A stretch of 61,308 nt of DNA from an uncultured Collinsella sp. (GCA_958353395.1 CATWSG010000012.1:1-61308), one strand, 5' to 3'; positions 30,705-40,070 are shown, counted from the first letter of the stretch. The notes: generated by a model not told the origin, from the letters alone. Numbers and translations: made by a program.

Positions 30705-32581
30705 GCGTGGTGCAACATATCCGCGAGCGTGCGGGCCATTTTCGCTGGATAGGGCTGCTCGTGGTATGGGCTGTCTTTATCGCCATGGCCGCTGTGCTGT
30801 TGATCGAGCGTGCCGGCGTGCAGTACAGCGCCGGGCAGCATAAGCTGGGTATGCTCGCCGCCAACGATGCGGTGCCGGCAAGCTCAGCGATGTTTGGCCA
30901 AAAGCCCACGTGCTTGGTTATTACCGACTCGGGCCAAGATGGCGTCGAGGACGTCAAAGAGCAGTTTGACCAGATTCTGCTCGACATGAAAATTGCCCAC
31001 CGCGATGTGGATATTGCCACCGATGGTGTTGATGCGATTCCTTCCCTCACATCTTTCGACCGCGTGATTTTACTGATGCCTTCGATCGATGGGCTCGGTA
31101 CGCACCTCTCCGACATCATGAGCTGGGTGAGCTCCGGCGGTTCGCTGATGCTCGCCATGACACCGGACAATTCGAGCTATCTGCAGGCAATCGGTCCCAA
31201 GCTAGGCATCGATTCTGCCAGCTATGAATATACGACGGCAGAGAGCATCGTGCCGAGCGAGGACTTTATGATCGGCGGTGGACAGCGTTATGAGTTGTCG
31301 GATCCCTTCGATTCGTCGCTTTCGGTTTCGCTGCGTGAGACGGCCCATGTGTGGGCTAAAACCGGCGACACGGGTACTCCGCTTATTTGGTCGAGCGATT
31401 GCGGCACCGGGCGTACCGTGGTGTGCAATATCGGTATCTACGACAAGGTTATGCGTGGTTTCTATGCCGCGGCCGTGAGCCTGTTGGGCGATGCCACGGC
31501 CTATCCGGTCATCAATAGCGCGGTGTTTTACCTGGACGATTTCCCGAGCCCCGTTCCCTCGGGCGACGGCACGTACGTCAAACGCGACTACGGCCTTTCT
31601 ATCGCCGATTTTTATGCCAAGGTGTGGTGGCCCGACCTGCAAAAACTCGCGCAGCAATACGGCATTCGCTATACCGGCGTGATGATCGAAAACTACGAGG
31701 ATGTGGTCAACCAAACCGAGCTCACGCGCCAGGCCGATACCACGCAGTTCCGCTACTTTGGCGGCATGCTGCTGCAGATGGGCGGAGAGCTGGGCTTCCA
31801 CGGCTACAACCATCAGCCGCTGGCACTCTGGGACACCGACTATGGCACGCTGTACGACTACAAGACCTGGAAGAACAAAGAGACGCTTGTTGCATCGCTC
31901 AACGAGCTTATCGCCTTCCAAGACGACGTACTGCCCAATGCGCACGGCTCGGTCTACGTGCCGCCGTCGAATATCCTTTCGGCCCGCGCCCGCAAGATTA
32001 TCGGTACCGACGTGCCGCGCATTAAGACCATTTCCAGTACGTATTTTGAGGATGGCACTGATCTGCCGTATGTGCAGGAGTTTGGCGTGGCGAGCGATGG
32101 CATTGTGGAGCAGCCGCGTATCGTCTCGGGCGGCATGGTCGATGACACCTATATGCGTCTGGCCGCGGTGTCCGAGCTCAACATGCACTACGTGAGTACT
32201 CACTTTATGCATCCCGATGACCTGCTGGATCCCGATCGCGGCGCTAAGGAGGGCTGGGAGGTCTACAAGGGCGGCCTGACCGACTACCTGGACTGGCTTA
32301 CCAAGTCTGCGCCCGACCTGCGCCACCAGACGGGTTCGGAGTGCTCGGGTGCCATCCAGCGTTTTTCGTCCGTGACGGTGAGCGTGGATACGAGCGACGA
32401 TGCCTGGACGCTCAACCTGGGCAACTTCCACGACGAGGCTTGGCTTATGTTCCGTGCCAATAACGGCGAGCCGGGTACGGCGTCCGGTGGCGAGATTAAA
32501 CACCTGACGGGCGACCTGTACCTAGTCAAAGCGACGGATAAGACCGTGACGATTGAGCGCAAGGAGGGTGGCGACCGATGA
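30701..32581 (+). CDS. pelA: PelA-type polysaccharide deacetylase (DUF2194-like)
   Basis: 626 residues with one N-terminal membrane anchor (about 18-37), the rest extracellular. Residues 60-250 form a Rossmann-like flavodoxin/GATase-type domain (TCLVITDSGQDGVEDV..VILLMPSIDGLG). The CE4-like deacetylase domain has the metal-site acids FYLDDFPSP (D279, D280), the HxxxH motif HGYNH (H367, H371) and a later THFMHPDD (H501). It should deacetylate an N-acetylated aminosugar polymer. I see no glycoside hydrolase domain such as the one in Pseudomonas PelA, so chain cleavage would need another enzyme. Stop and pelF start overlap (ATGA). Confidence 0.85.
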   Translation: MSVVQHIRERAGHFRWIGLLVVWAVFIAMAAVLLIERAGVQYSAGQHKLGMLAANDAVPASSAMFGQKPTCLVITDSGQDGVEDVKEQFDQILLDMKIAHRDVDIATDGVDAIPSLTSFDRVILLMPSIDGLGTHLSDIMSWVSSGGSLMLAMTPDNSSYLQAIGPKLGIDSASYEYTTAESIVPSEDFMIGGGQRYELSDPFDSSLSVSLRETAHVWAKTGDTGTPLIWSSDCGTGRTVVCNIGIYDKVMRGFYAAAVSLLGDATAYPVINSAVFYLDDFPSPVPSGDGTYVKRDYGLSIADFYAKVWWPDLQKLAQQYGIRYTGVMIENYEDVVNQTELTRQADTTQFRYFGGMLLQMGGELGFHGYNHQPLALWDTDYGTLYDYKTWKNKETLVASLNELIAFQDDVLPNAHGSVYVPPSNILSARARKIIGTDVPRIKTISSTYFEDGTDLPYVQEFGVASDGIVEQPRIVSGGMVDDTYMRLAAVSELNMHYVSTHFMHPDDLLDPDRGAKEGWEVYKGGLTDYLDWLTKSAPDLRHQTGSECSGAIQRFSSVTVSVDTSDDAWTLNLGNFHDEAWLMFRANNGEPGTASGGEIKHLTGDLYLVKATDKTVTIERKEGGDR

Positions 32582-34005
32582 GAATCTGCTTGGTGCTCGA
32601 GGGCTGCTATCCCTACGTGCACGGCGGTGTGTCCACCTGGATGCACGGCTACATCACGGCCATGCCCGAGCACGAGTTTGTGCTGTGGGTGATTGGCGCC
32701 CACGCCGAAGACCGCGGCAAGTTTGTCTACGATCTGCCCGGCAACGTCGTCGAGGTGCACGAGGTGTTCCTGGACGATGCCCTGCGTCTTTCGGGCGAGC
32801 AGGAGGAAGTCGACTTCGACGACCGCGAGCGCGAGGCCCTGCGCCGTCTGGTCTCGCTCTCCAATCCGGACTGGGACGTGCTGTTCGACATTTTCCAGCG
32901 CCGCCACGTGCATCCGCTCTCATTTTTGCAGAGCCGCACGTTTATGGACATCTTCCGCGACGTGTGTCTGGCCGAGTACCCGTATACGCCTTTCGCCGAC
33001 GCCTTCCACACCATGCGTTCGATGTTGCTGCCCGTGCTCTATCTGCTGGGCAGCGAGGTTCCGGTGGCCGACGTGTATCACGCCATCTCGACCGGCTACG
33101 GCGGTCTGCTCGCAAGTTTGGGCTCCAGCATGAATAACGCGCCGGCATTGCTGACCGAGCACGGCATCTATACCCGCGAACGCGAGGAAGAGATCATTCG
33201 CGCTGACTGGGTGGTGCCCTCGTTTAAGGACCGTTGGATCCGCTTTTTCTACCTGCTTTCGGAGGAGATCTACCGCCGCGCTTTTCGTGTGACGAGTTTA
33301 TTCCACAACGCGCGCAAAACGCAGATCGACATGGGATGCGATGCAGATAAATGCCTGGTTATCCCCAACGGCATTCAGTTCGATCGCTTTAAGGACATTC
33401 CCTTAAAGCCCGATGACGGCTGGGTGGACATTGGCGCGGTGGTGCGTCTGGCGCCCATCAAGGACGTCAAGACCATGATCTATGCCTTCTTTGAGTTGCA
33501 CGAGCGCCTGCCGCACGTGCGCCTGCATATTATGGGCGGCGTGGACGACGAGGAATATGGCGCCGAGTGCTATGCGCTAGTGGAGACATTGGGCGTGCGT
33601 GACTTGATCTTTACCGGCCGCGTCAACGTGGTCGAGTACATGGAAAAGCTCGACTTTACCATTTTGACGAGCATCTCGGAGGGCCAGCCGTTGAGCGTGT
33701 TGGAATCGCTGGGCGCGCGTCGCCCCTGCGTGACGACCGAGGTCGGCTGCTGCCGCGAGCTGCTCGAGGGCGCCCCCGGCGACGACTTTGGCGTTGCCGG
33801 ATATGTGAGCCCGCCCATGTATCGCAAGGGTCTGGCCGATGCCATGGAGCGCATGTGCGCGAGCCGTGCCCGCCGTCTGGAAATGGGGGAGCGCGGCCAG
33901 CGTCGCGTGGCGACCTACTACCTACACGAGCAGATGCTCGCCAACTATCGTGCGCTGTACGACGAGACGGCTCGCGCGTTCAATTTGCCCAAGAAGGAGG
34001 TGTAG
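32578..34005 (+). CDS. pelF: PelF glycosyltransferase (GT4)
   Basis: 475 residues, the polymerising glycosyltransferase of Pel, cytosolic and UDP-sugar dependent. It begins MRICLVLEGCYPYVHGGVSTW, the near-invariant PelF start, and has LLTEHGIYTREREEEI in the centre. The GT4 donor site includes GAVVRLAPIKDVKTMI, the LDFTILTSISEGQPLSVLESLGARRP stretch with the E-x7-E pair, and TEVGCCRELLEG. No membrane helix. One of the most recognisable members of the operon and the anchor for naming the rest. Confidence 0.95.
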   Translation: MRICLVLEGCYPYVHGGVSTWMHGYITAMPEHEFVLWVIGAHAEDRGKFVYDLPGNVVEVHEVFLDDALRLSGEQEEVDFDDREREALRRLVSLSNPDWDVLFDIFQRRHVHPLSFLQSRTFMDIFRDVCLAEYPYTPFADAFHTMRSMLLPVLYLLGSEVPVADVYHAISTGYGGLLASLGSSMNNAPALLTEHGIYTREREEEIIRADWVVPSFKDRWIRFFYLLSEEIYRRAFRVTSLFHNARKTQIDMGCDADKCLVIPNGIQFDRFKDIPLKPDDGWVDIGAVVRLAPIKDVKTMIYAFFELHERLPHVRLHIMGGVDDEEYGAECYALVETLGVRDLIFTGRVNVVEYMEKLDFTILTSISEGQPLSVLESLGARRPCVTTEVGCCRELLEGAPGDDFGVAGYVSPPMYRKGLADAMERMCASRARRLEMGERGQRRVATYYLHEQMLANYRALYDETARAFNLPKKEV

Positions 34006-34008
34006 CCG

Positions 34009-35553
34009 GTGGCCGGAATCGGTTTTGAGCTCAAGCGCCTGTTTAAGCGCAAGGGTCTGTTTGCCACGATGCGCGCCTATGGCTACGCCGGCATCGTGTG
34101 CACGGGCCCCATGCTGCTGGGCGTACTGTTGCAGGTGGGCATTTTGGTGCTGTGCGGTCTGTGGGACGTGGGCCGCGCCAACCAGGATCTGCTGGTGTGC
34201 ATGGTGACCTATACGCTTCTGGCGTCGCTTACGCTCACGAGCTTTTTCTCCATGCCCGTCACGCGCTTTTTGGCGGACATGCTGTTTGCCGAGCGCGAAG
34301 AAGAGGTCTTGCCCTCGTTTTGGGGCTCCAACGCCATCATGCTCGTTGCGGGCACGGTGCTCTACGGCGTATTTTTGCTGTTCTCGGGCGCCACGCTACT
34401 GCAGGGGCTGCTGTGCCTGTGGCTGTTCAACATTATGATCGTCAACTGGAACGGCATGAGCTATCTCACCGCTATTAAGGACTACCGGGGTATTCTGTGC
34501 AGCTTTGCCGCGGCCATTGGCGTGGCGTGCCTGTGTGCCTTGGCCGCGCTGGCACTGGGGCTGCCGCCGGTCGAGGGCCTGCTGGCCTCGATCGCCCTGG
34601 GCTACGGTGTGATGCTCGCTTGGGACGTGGTGCTGCTGTACCGGTATTTTCCTCAGAGCGAACGTAGCCCCTGGCTCTTTTTGCGCTGGCTCGATCAGTT
34701 TATGCCGCTGGCACTCACGGGCCTGTTTACCAACCTGGGACTCTTTGCACATCTGGTAATTATTTGGGCCGGCCCCATTGGCGTGCAGGTCAAGGGCTTG
34801 TTTTATGGCGCACCCTACCACGATGTGCCGGCGCTCATCGCGTTTTTGACGATCCTTGTCACGACCGTCAACTTTGTAGTGTCGGTCGAGGTCAACTTCT
34901 ATCCGCGCTACCGCGACTACTACAGCCTGTTTAACGACGGCGGCGTGGTGGGCGACATCGTGGTGGCCGAGGAGGAAATGCTCGCCACGCTCAACCGGGA
35001 GCTGCGGTTTTGCGCGCTCAAGCAGCTGTTTGTGACGGCAGCGGTCATCTCGCTCGAGACCACGGTGCTCTCGGCCCTGCCACTGGGCTTCAACAACCTT
35101 ATGCACGGGTATTTTCGTACGCTGTGCGTGGGCTATGGTCTGTATGCCGTGGGCAATACGGTGATGCTCATCTTGCTGTACTTTACCGACTACAAGGGCG
35201 CCGTGCTTGCCTCTGGGCTGTTCGCGGGCGTGGCGGGGCTGGCGACCATCGTCTCGCTGTTCTTTCCGCAGCAGTTTTATGGCTTTGGCTTTTTGCTCGG
35301 CGCGGCGGTGTTTTTTGTTGTGGCGCTCATGCGGCTCGATACTTATACCGCCAACTTGCCGTATCGTATCCTGAGTCAGCAGCCCATCGTGGCGACCGAC
35401 AAGACGGGTCGCTTTACGGAGTTGGGCTGCTTGCTCGACCGTGCCGAACAGCGCTACGAGGAGCTGCGTCTACAGGGCGAGCCGCATGGTGCGTTTGAGC
35501 GCACGGTGGTCCGTGTGTATCGCAATCGTTGGGGAGGTCCTGATGACCGATAG
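34009..35553 (+). CDS. pelG: PelG exopolysaccharide exporter (MOP-superfamily)
   Basis: 514 residues with about 12 membrane helices. It starts with the family signature MAGIGFELKRLFKRKGLF and continues with the first helix pair AYGYAGIVCTGPMLLGVLL. PelG is the Wzx-like transporter that exports Pel across the cytoplasmic membrane; with PelF it is the minimal conserved core. GTG start at 34009, three bases after the pelF stop. Its end overlaps the following lipoprotein gene by 11 bases. Confidence 0.95.
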   Translation: MAGIGFELKRLFKRKGLFATMRAYGYAGIVCTGPMLLGVLLQVGILVLCGLWDVGRANQDLLVCMVTYTLLASLTLTSFFSMPVTRFLADMLFAEREEEVLPSFWGSNAIMLVAGTVLYGVFLLFSGATLLQGLLCLWLFNIMIVNWNGMSYLTAIKDYRGILCSFAAAIGVACLCALAALALGLPPVEGLLASIALGYGVMLAWDVVLLYRYFPQSERSPWLFLRWLDQFMPLALTGLFTNLGLFAHLVIIWAGPIGVQVKGLFYGAPYHDVPALIAFLTILVTTVNFVVSVEVNFYPRYRDYYSLFNDGGVVGDIVVAEEEMLATLNRELRFCALKQLFVTAAVISLETTVLSALPLGFNNLMHGYFRTLCVGYGLYAVGNTVMLILLYFTDYKGAVLASGLFAGVAGLATIVSLFFPQQFYGFGFLLGAAVFFVVALMRLDTYTANLPYRILSQQPIVATDKTGRFTELGCLLDRAEQRYEELRLQGEPHGAFERTVVRVYRNRWGGPDDR

Positions 35554-37312
35554 GATGATATCGCGTCGCCGCTTGATTGAGGCGGCTGCCGGCACATTGC
35601 TGCTCTCGGGCTGCTCTTCGCAGGACGAATCCTCGACAAAAAAGACCAAGAAGCAGGACAAGATTAAAAAGGCCGATGCGTCTAGCGAGACCAAGCACCT
35701 TCGCGACAAGGATGAGCTGTACGAGGTCTACGATGACTCGGGCATCGTATGTATGTACCTGACGGTCTCTCGCGGCAACAGCTCCGAGAATACCGACCAT
35801 AGCTGGGCCGAGATCAATACGTACTCTGTCTACGACTATGCCGACATGGGCGTGGCGCGCTATCAGGTTATGGGCCTGCTGCAGGCGGGCGACGAAGACG
35901 GCCCAGTGGCAGGCGAGGTTGGCTATGGCGAGGAAATGCCCAATGCTACCGTGCAGGTGCGCGGCCAGACGTCGAGCGGTTATACGCAGAAGAATTACAA
36001 GGTGGAGCTCAAAAAAGGAAAGGGTACCTGGCGCCAGCAGCGCGCGATTGCGCTCAACAAGCATATGGCCGAGGGTATGCGTTTTCGCAACAAGATGGCC
36101 TACGACCTTATCCGCGGCATTCCCCAGATGATGGGCCTGCGCACACAGTTTGTGCACCTGTGGGTGTGCGACCAGACCGAAAAGTCCAACGACACCTTTG
36201 AGGATTACGGCCTGTTTACACAGGTAGAGCAGCTTAATAAGACGGCGCTTAAGGCACATGGCCTAGATAAGAATGGACACCTTTACAAGGTGAACAGCTT
36301 TGAGTTCTATCGCTACGAGGACACCATTAAGCTCGCCGACGATCCCGACTACAACCAGGCCAACTTTGAGGGTATGCTCGAGATTAAGGGCGACTCGGAC
36401 CACACCAAGTTGATCGAGATGCTCGATGCGCTCAACGACGAATCGCAAAAGATCGATAACGTGCTCGACACCTACTTTGATACCGAGAATCTGGTCTATT
36501 GGCTGGCGTTTCAGATCCTGACGGGCAACTGCGATACGCAGAACCGTAACTGCTATCTGTACAGCCCGCTTAACTCAAATACCTGGTACTTTTTAGATTG
36601 GGATAACGACGGCATGCTGCGTAAGCTTGAGTTGAGCCTGAAGGGGTTCTCGGACTATGCGAGCTGGGAGCGCGGCGTGAGCAACTACTGGGGCAACGTG
36701 CTGTTTAACCGCGCGTTGCGCAGCAAGTCGTTCCGCAGCGAACTCGACCGTGCTGTCAAGGACTTGCGCTCGTATTTGACCGAAGGGCGCCTGAGCAAGA
36801 TGATCGAGCATTATCGCGAGGTCACGGAGCCGCTCGTCTTTGCTGCGCCCGACCTGGAGAATCTGCCCGTGACCAAGGACGAATACGAGCAGATTGCCGC
36901 GGCGATTCCTTCCGAGATCGAGGAGAACTATAAGAGCTTTCGCGAGAGCTATAAAAAGCCCATGCCGTTCTACATTGGCGTGCCACAGATCGATAACGGT
37001 AAGCTGCGCATCAACTGGGATGCGTCCTACGACTTTAAGGCGCGCGATATTCGCTATACCGTGGAGCTTGCGCGCGACTATGCCATAAGCGACGTGGTCT
37101 TTAAGGCCGAGGATGTGCTGCTGCCGGAGGTAACGTGCGATGCGCCCGATGCCGGCCAGTATTTTGTGCGCGTGCGCGCCACCAACTCCGACGGCTATAC
37201 GCAAGATGCGTTTGACTACTATGTGACCGACGGCGGCAAACAGTACGGCATGAAGTGTTTTTACGTGCAAGACGGCGGTAGGGTCGTGGAGGACACGTAT
37301 GAGGAGGGCTAG
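35543..37312 (+). CDS. CotH-kinase family lipoprotein
   Basis: 589 residues. The start ATG at 35543 has GGGAGGT upstream and lies inside the pelG end; the open frame reaches 35441 but the added residues are not signal-like. N-terminus MISRRRLIEAAAGTLLLSGCSS contains a lipobox (LSGC), so it is an exported lipoprotein, and the RRR before the hydrophobic core allows Tat export. The CotH fold shows VRGQTSSGYTQKNYKVEL, then EDYGLFTQVEQLNKTALKAHG, GNCDTQNRNCYLY, and the metal site FLDWDNDGM near residue 353. A fibronectin-like beta region ends the protein. CotH proteins are protein kinases in Bacillus spores; here an extracellular role on matrix or wall is inferred. The stop overlaps the VTC gene. 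Confidence 0.88.
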   Translation: MTDRMISRRRLIEAAAGTLLLSGCSSQDESSTKKTKKQDKIKKADASSETKHLRDKDELYEVYDDSGIVCMYLTVSRGNSSENTDHSWAEINTYSVYDYADMGVARYQVMGLLQAGDEDGPVAGEVGYGEEMPNATVQVRGQTSSGYTQKNYKVELKKGKGTWRQQRAIALNKHMAEGMRFRNKMAYDLIRGIPQMMGLRTQFVHLWVCDQTEKSNDTFEDYGLFTQVEQLNKTALKAHGLDKNGHLYKVNSFEFYRYEDTIKLADDPDYNQANFEGMLEIKGDSDHTKLIEMLDALNDESQKIDNVLDTYFDTENLVYWLAFQILTGNCDTQNRNCYLYSPLNSNTWYFLDWDNDGMLRKLELSLKGFSDYASWERGVSNYWGNVLFNRALRSKSFRSELDRAVKDLRSYLTEGRLSKMIEHYREVTEPLVFAAPDLENLPVTKDEYEQIAAAIPSEIEENYKSFRESYKKPMPFYIGVPQIDNGKLRINWDASYDFKARDIRYTVELARDYAISDVVFKAEDVLLPEVTCDAPDAGQYFVRVRATNSDGYTQDAFDYYVTDGGKQYGMKCFYVQDGGRVVEDTYEEG

Positions 37313-38090
37313 CGCGCTTCTCGAGCGCCTGGCGGCACCTCCCGTGCGCACCACGCAGGAGCGTTATCGCCATGAGCTCAAGTACCTCATCAACGAGGGC
37401 GAGCACGCTGCGCTGGCCTGCCGCATGGCGCCGGTGTTTAAGCTGGACAAGCATGCGCGGGCGGGCGGTTACACCATTCGCAGCCTGTACTTTGACGACT
37501 ACTGCAACTCGGCCTACGAGGAAAAAGACGCCGGCATTCTCATGCGCAAAAAGTATCGCGTGCGCATCTATAACGGCAGCGACAAGGTGATTAAGCTCGA
37601 GCGCAAAAAGAAGTACGGCAGCTGGATCTATAAGGAGGACGCGCCGCTCACGCGCGGTGAGTTTGAGCAGATCCTGGCCGGCGATTACGACTTTTTGCTG
37701 AGGAGTCCCTATCCGCTCTGTCGCGAGTTCTACATCGAGTGCATCTGCAATATGATGCGCCCGCGTACCATCGTGGACTACGAGCGCGAGCCATGGGTGA
37801 TGGACGAAGGCACCGTGCGCATCACGTTTGACATGAACGTGCGCGCGGCTGTGGGAAGTTTCGATATCTTTGACGCGACCCTGCCCGCGCTGCCCGTGCT
37901 GGAGCCCGGCAAGCTGGTGATGGAGGTTAAGTTTACCGAGTTTTGCCCGCAGCTGGTGCGCGATATGGTACCGCCGGGCGCGGCGGAGCTCACGGCTGTC
38001 TCCAAGTACTGCCTGTGCTACGAAAAGACCGCCTACTTGCGCGGCTTTAACTACTGGGAATCGGATTATGAGAACCGAGGGGATATTTAG
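37299..38090 (+). CDS. VTC-type polyphosphate polymerase domain protein
   Basis: 263 residues forming a single VTC tunnel-fold domain. Seen are the beta-strand signatures YRHELKYLI, YTIRSLYFDDY, KYRVRIYNGSDKVIKLERKKK and WVMDEGTVRITFDMNVR, whose Arg/Lys/Glu residues line the phosphate tunnel in yeast Vtc4. It has no SPX or membrane part and would be cytosolic. Family knowledge suggests polyphosphate synthesis from ATP, though many bacterial members are unproven. It begins inside the CotH gene end and is followed four bases later by a DUF4956 membrane protein, a trio that also travels together outside Pel loci. Confidence 0.87.
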   Translation: MRRASALLERLAAPPVRTTQERYRHELKYLINEGEHAALACRMAPVFKLDKHARAGGYTIRSLYFDDYCNSAYEEKDAGILMRKKYRVRIYNGSDKVIKLERKKKYGSWIYKEDAPLTRGEFEQILAGDYDFLLRSPYPLCREFYIECICNMMRPRTIVDYEREPWVMDEGTVRITFDMNVRAAVGSFDIFDATLPALPVLEPGKLVMEVKFTEFCPQLVRDMVPPGAAELTAVSKYCLCYEKTAYLRGFNYWESDYENRGDI

Positions 38091-38093
38091 ACC

Positions 38094-38759
38094 ATGAGCA
38101 CCAGGGACTTTTTTAAGAACTCCGTCTTGGAGGCGTTTGGCCAGGTCGACCCTGCCAAGATTGGTCTGTCGCTGCTCGTGGCGCTCGCCATGGGCATCCT
38201 GATCTATTGCGTGTACAAGCGCTTTTTTACCGGCGTGGTGTACTCGCGCAGCTTTGCCGTGACGCTCGTGGGCATGTGCGTGCTCACGTGCATGGTGACG
38301 CTCGCGATTTCGACGAACGTGGTCATCTCGCTCGGTATGGTCGGTGCTCTGTCCATCGTTCGTTATCGTACGGCGGTCAAGGACCCGCTCGACCTGCTGT
38401 ATCTGTTTTGGGCCATTACCACGGGCATTACGGCGGGCGCCGGCATGTATGCGCTCGTGGGGCTCACGGCGGTGGTCATCGTGGCGATGATCGCCGGCTT
38501 CGCGAGCCACCAGGACAAGGCGCGCGTGTACATGATGGTCATTCACTACACGGGCCAGACCACCGGTGACGATATCGTGCGCGCCTTTGGGCGCACCAAG
38601 TTCACCGTCAAGTCCAAGACTATGCGCGGCGACAAAGTCGAGATGGCCGTCGAAGTGTTCTCGGACGGCGTTGACATGCCCTATGCCGACGCCATCCGTG
38701 CGCTCGACGGCGTGGAGGACCTGACGCTCATCCAGTACAACGGCGAATACCACGGCTAG
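38094..38759 (+). CDS. DUF4956 membrane protein
   Basis: 221 residues with four or more N-terminal helices (about 22-43, 53-73, 76-90, 104-135) and a soluble C-terminal domain of about 80 residues (MMVIHYTGQTTGDDIVRAFGRTKFTVKSKT...). The loop LSIVRYRTAVKDPLDLLYLFW between helices is the DUF4956 signature. Its usual partner is a VTC protein, as here, which suggests it anchors or exports the VTC product or passes a signal to it. Last gene of the Pel operon; no clear terminator follows before the repeat at 38818. Confidence 0.85.
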   Translation: MSTRDFFKNSVLEAFGQVDPAKIGLSLLVALAMGILIYCVYKRFFTGVVYSRSFAVTLVGMCVLTCMVTLAISTNVVISLGMVGALSIVRYRTAVKDPLDLLYLFWAITTGITAGAGMYALVGLTAVVIVAMIAGFASHQDKARVYMMVIHYTGQTTGDDIVRAFGRTKFTVKSKTMRGDKVEMAVEVFSDGVDMPYADAIRALDGVEDLTLIQYNGEYHG

Positions 38760-38817
38760 AACCCTAGCGAGCAAATTGCACAAAGAGGGGCGCTCCTGGT
38801 CGAGCATACGTCAGCGA

Positions 38818-38917
38818 GCGGGCATCTGCCGTGGCGAGGTGCCGCGAAAGAGGAGCGACGCGTACTTCATGTACGCGAGCGACGGTTTGAGCGGCAGATC
38901 GCCCGGCAGATGCCCGC
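38818..38917. repeat. Structured intergenic repeat, copy A
   Basis: A 14-bp perfect inverted repeat (GCGGGCATCTGCCG at 38818-38831 and its complement at 38904-38917) frames an inner 43-bp core (38846-38888) that folds on CGCGTACT..GTACGCG. The same core occurs inverted at 46503-46544, matching at nearly every position. Probably a REP/BIME-like dispersed repeat; it fills the gap between DUF4956 and the sucrose regulator. Confidence 0.75.
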
Positions 38918-38972
38918 GCAGCGTCGAGTAGTCCGGCGTTCGTCAGAACGCCGGAACGAACAGGTATCATGG

Positions 38973-38986
38973 TGAAAGCGATTTCA
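38973..38986. promoter_or_regulatory. LacI-family operator upstream of the regulator gene
   Basis: TGAAAGCGATTTCA fits the palindrome TGAAANCGNTTTCA with a central CG. It sits 16 nt before the GTG start of the LacI-type gene, just downstream of a TATCAT box (38965-38970 region), so the regulator probably represses itself. Confidence 0.7.
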
Positions 38987-39001
38987 ATGACAGGGGTGCT
39001 C

Positions 39002-39982
39002 GTGGTAAAGATGAAAGATGTGGCCGAGCTGGCAGGCGTTTCGAGCGCCGCCGTCTCGCGCTACCTCAACGGTGGATATATCTCGGCGGATAAGGCCGAG
39101 CGCATTAAGCAAGCGATTGAGCTGACCGGATACGTGCGGTCCAGCCAGGCTCGCGCGCTGCGCACCGGCTCCACCAAGCTCATCGGCGTCATCGTGCCTA
39201 AAATCAACTCGGAATCCGTGAGCCGCATTACCGCCGGCATTGGCCAGGTGCTCGGTCGCCGAGGCTACCAGATGCTGCTCGCGAATACTGACAACGTGGC
39301 CAAGCGTGAGCTCGAGTATCTCGACCTGTTCCAGAACCACCCGGTCGATGGCATCGTGCTCGTGGCGACCATGATCACCGACGAACATCGCGCGGCCATT
39401 GCGTCTTGCCGTGTGCCCATTGTGCTGATCGGCCAAAACGTCGAGGGCGCGGCGTGCGTCTATCACGACGATTACGAGGCTGCCTTTGAGCTGGGCCAGG
39501 CGCTCGCTGGTCGGGTAGATGGCAAGATTGCCTATATCGGTGTTACCGAGGAAGACCGTGCCGCCGGTTACGACCGTCATCGTGGTTTTGAGGCCGGCCT
39601 GCGCGCCGCGGGTAACCCGCTCGATGCCGCCTTGATTCGCCTGGGCTCGTTTACGCTCGATTCCGGCTATAGCGCTGCGCGTGAACTGCTTTCTGTCGCT
39701 CCCGATGTTTCGTTTATCGCATGTGCGACCGACACCATGGCGGCGGGCGCGCTGCGTGCCATCGATGAGGTTCGCGGCATGGGCGAGGGTATACACCGCG
39801 TGAGCGGTTTTGGCGACAACGCGTTTTTGCGCGCGCTGACGGGCGGCATTCCCACCGTGCATTATGGCTACCTGACCAGTGGCGTCGAGGCGACCAATAT
39901 GTTGCTCAACACGCTCGATGGCGTGGAGGGGGAGCGCGGTCTCAAGACGCTCAAGCTCGGCCATCAGCTTATGAATGTCTAG
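39002..39982 (+). CDS. scrR: LacI-family transcriptional regulator of the sucrose genes
   Basis: 326 residues. N-terminal HTH MVKMKDVAELAGVSSAAVSRYLNGGYISADKAERIKQAI is the LacI DNA-binding domain and hinge; the rest is the periplasmic-binding-protein-like effector domain (LIGVIVPKINSESVSRI, SGFGDNAFLRAL). The GTG at 39002 is chosen because AGGGG precedes it at good spacing and the LacI domain starts at once; the ATG at 38969 lies upstream of the operator. Matching operators occur here and twice before the PTS gene, so it very likely represses all three genes until sucrose or its phosphate is present. Confidence 0.88.
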   Translation: MVKMKDVAELAGVSSAAVSRYLNGGYISADKAERIKQAIELTGYVRSSQARALRTGSTKLIGVIVPKINSESVSRITAGIGQVLGRRGYQMLLANTDNVAKRELEYLDLFQNHPVDGIVLVATMITDEHRAAIASCRVPIVLIGQNVEGAACVYHDDYEAAFELGQALAGRVDGKIAYIGVTEEDRAAGYDRHRGFEAGLRAAGNPLDAALIRLGSFTLDSGYSAARELLSVAPDVSFIACATDTMAAGALRAIDEVRGMGEGIHRVSGFGDNAFLRALTGGIPTVHYGYLTSGVEATNMLLNTLDGVEGERGLKTLKLGHQLMNV

Positions 39983-40070
39983 GCTCTGGGCACGTCTGTC
40001 TGCCTCTGAGGCCCCTGTTTTTGCCGTAAAACTACCATTCGCCGGCTTATTCCTACCGTTCACCCTATTA

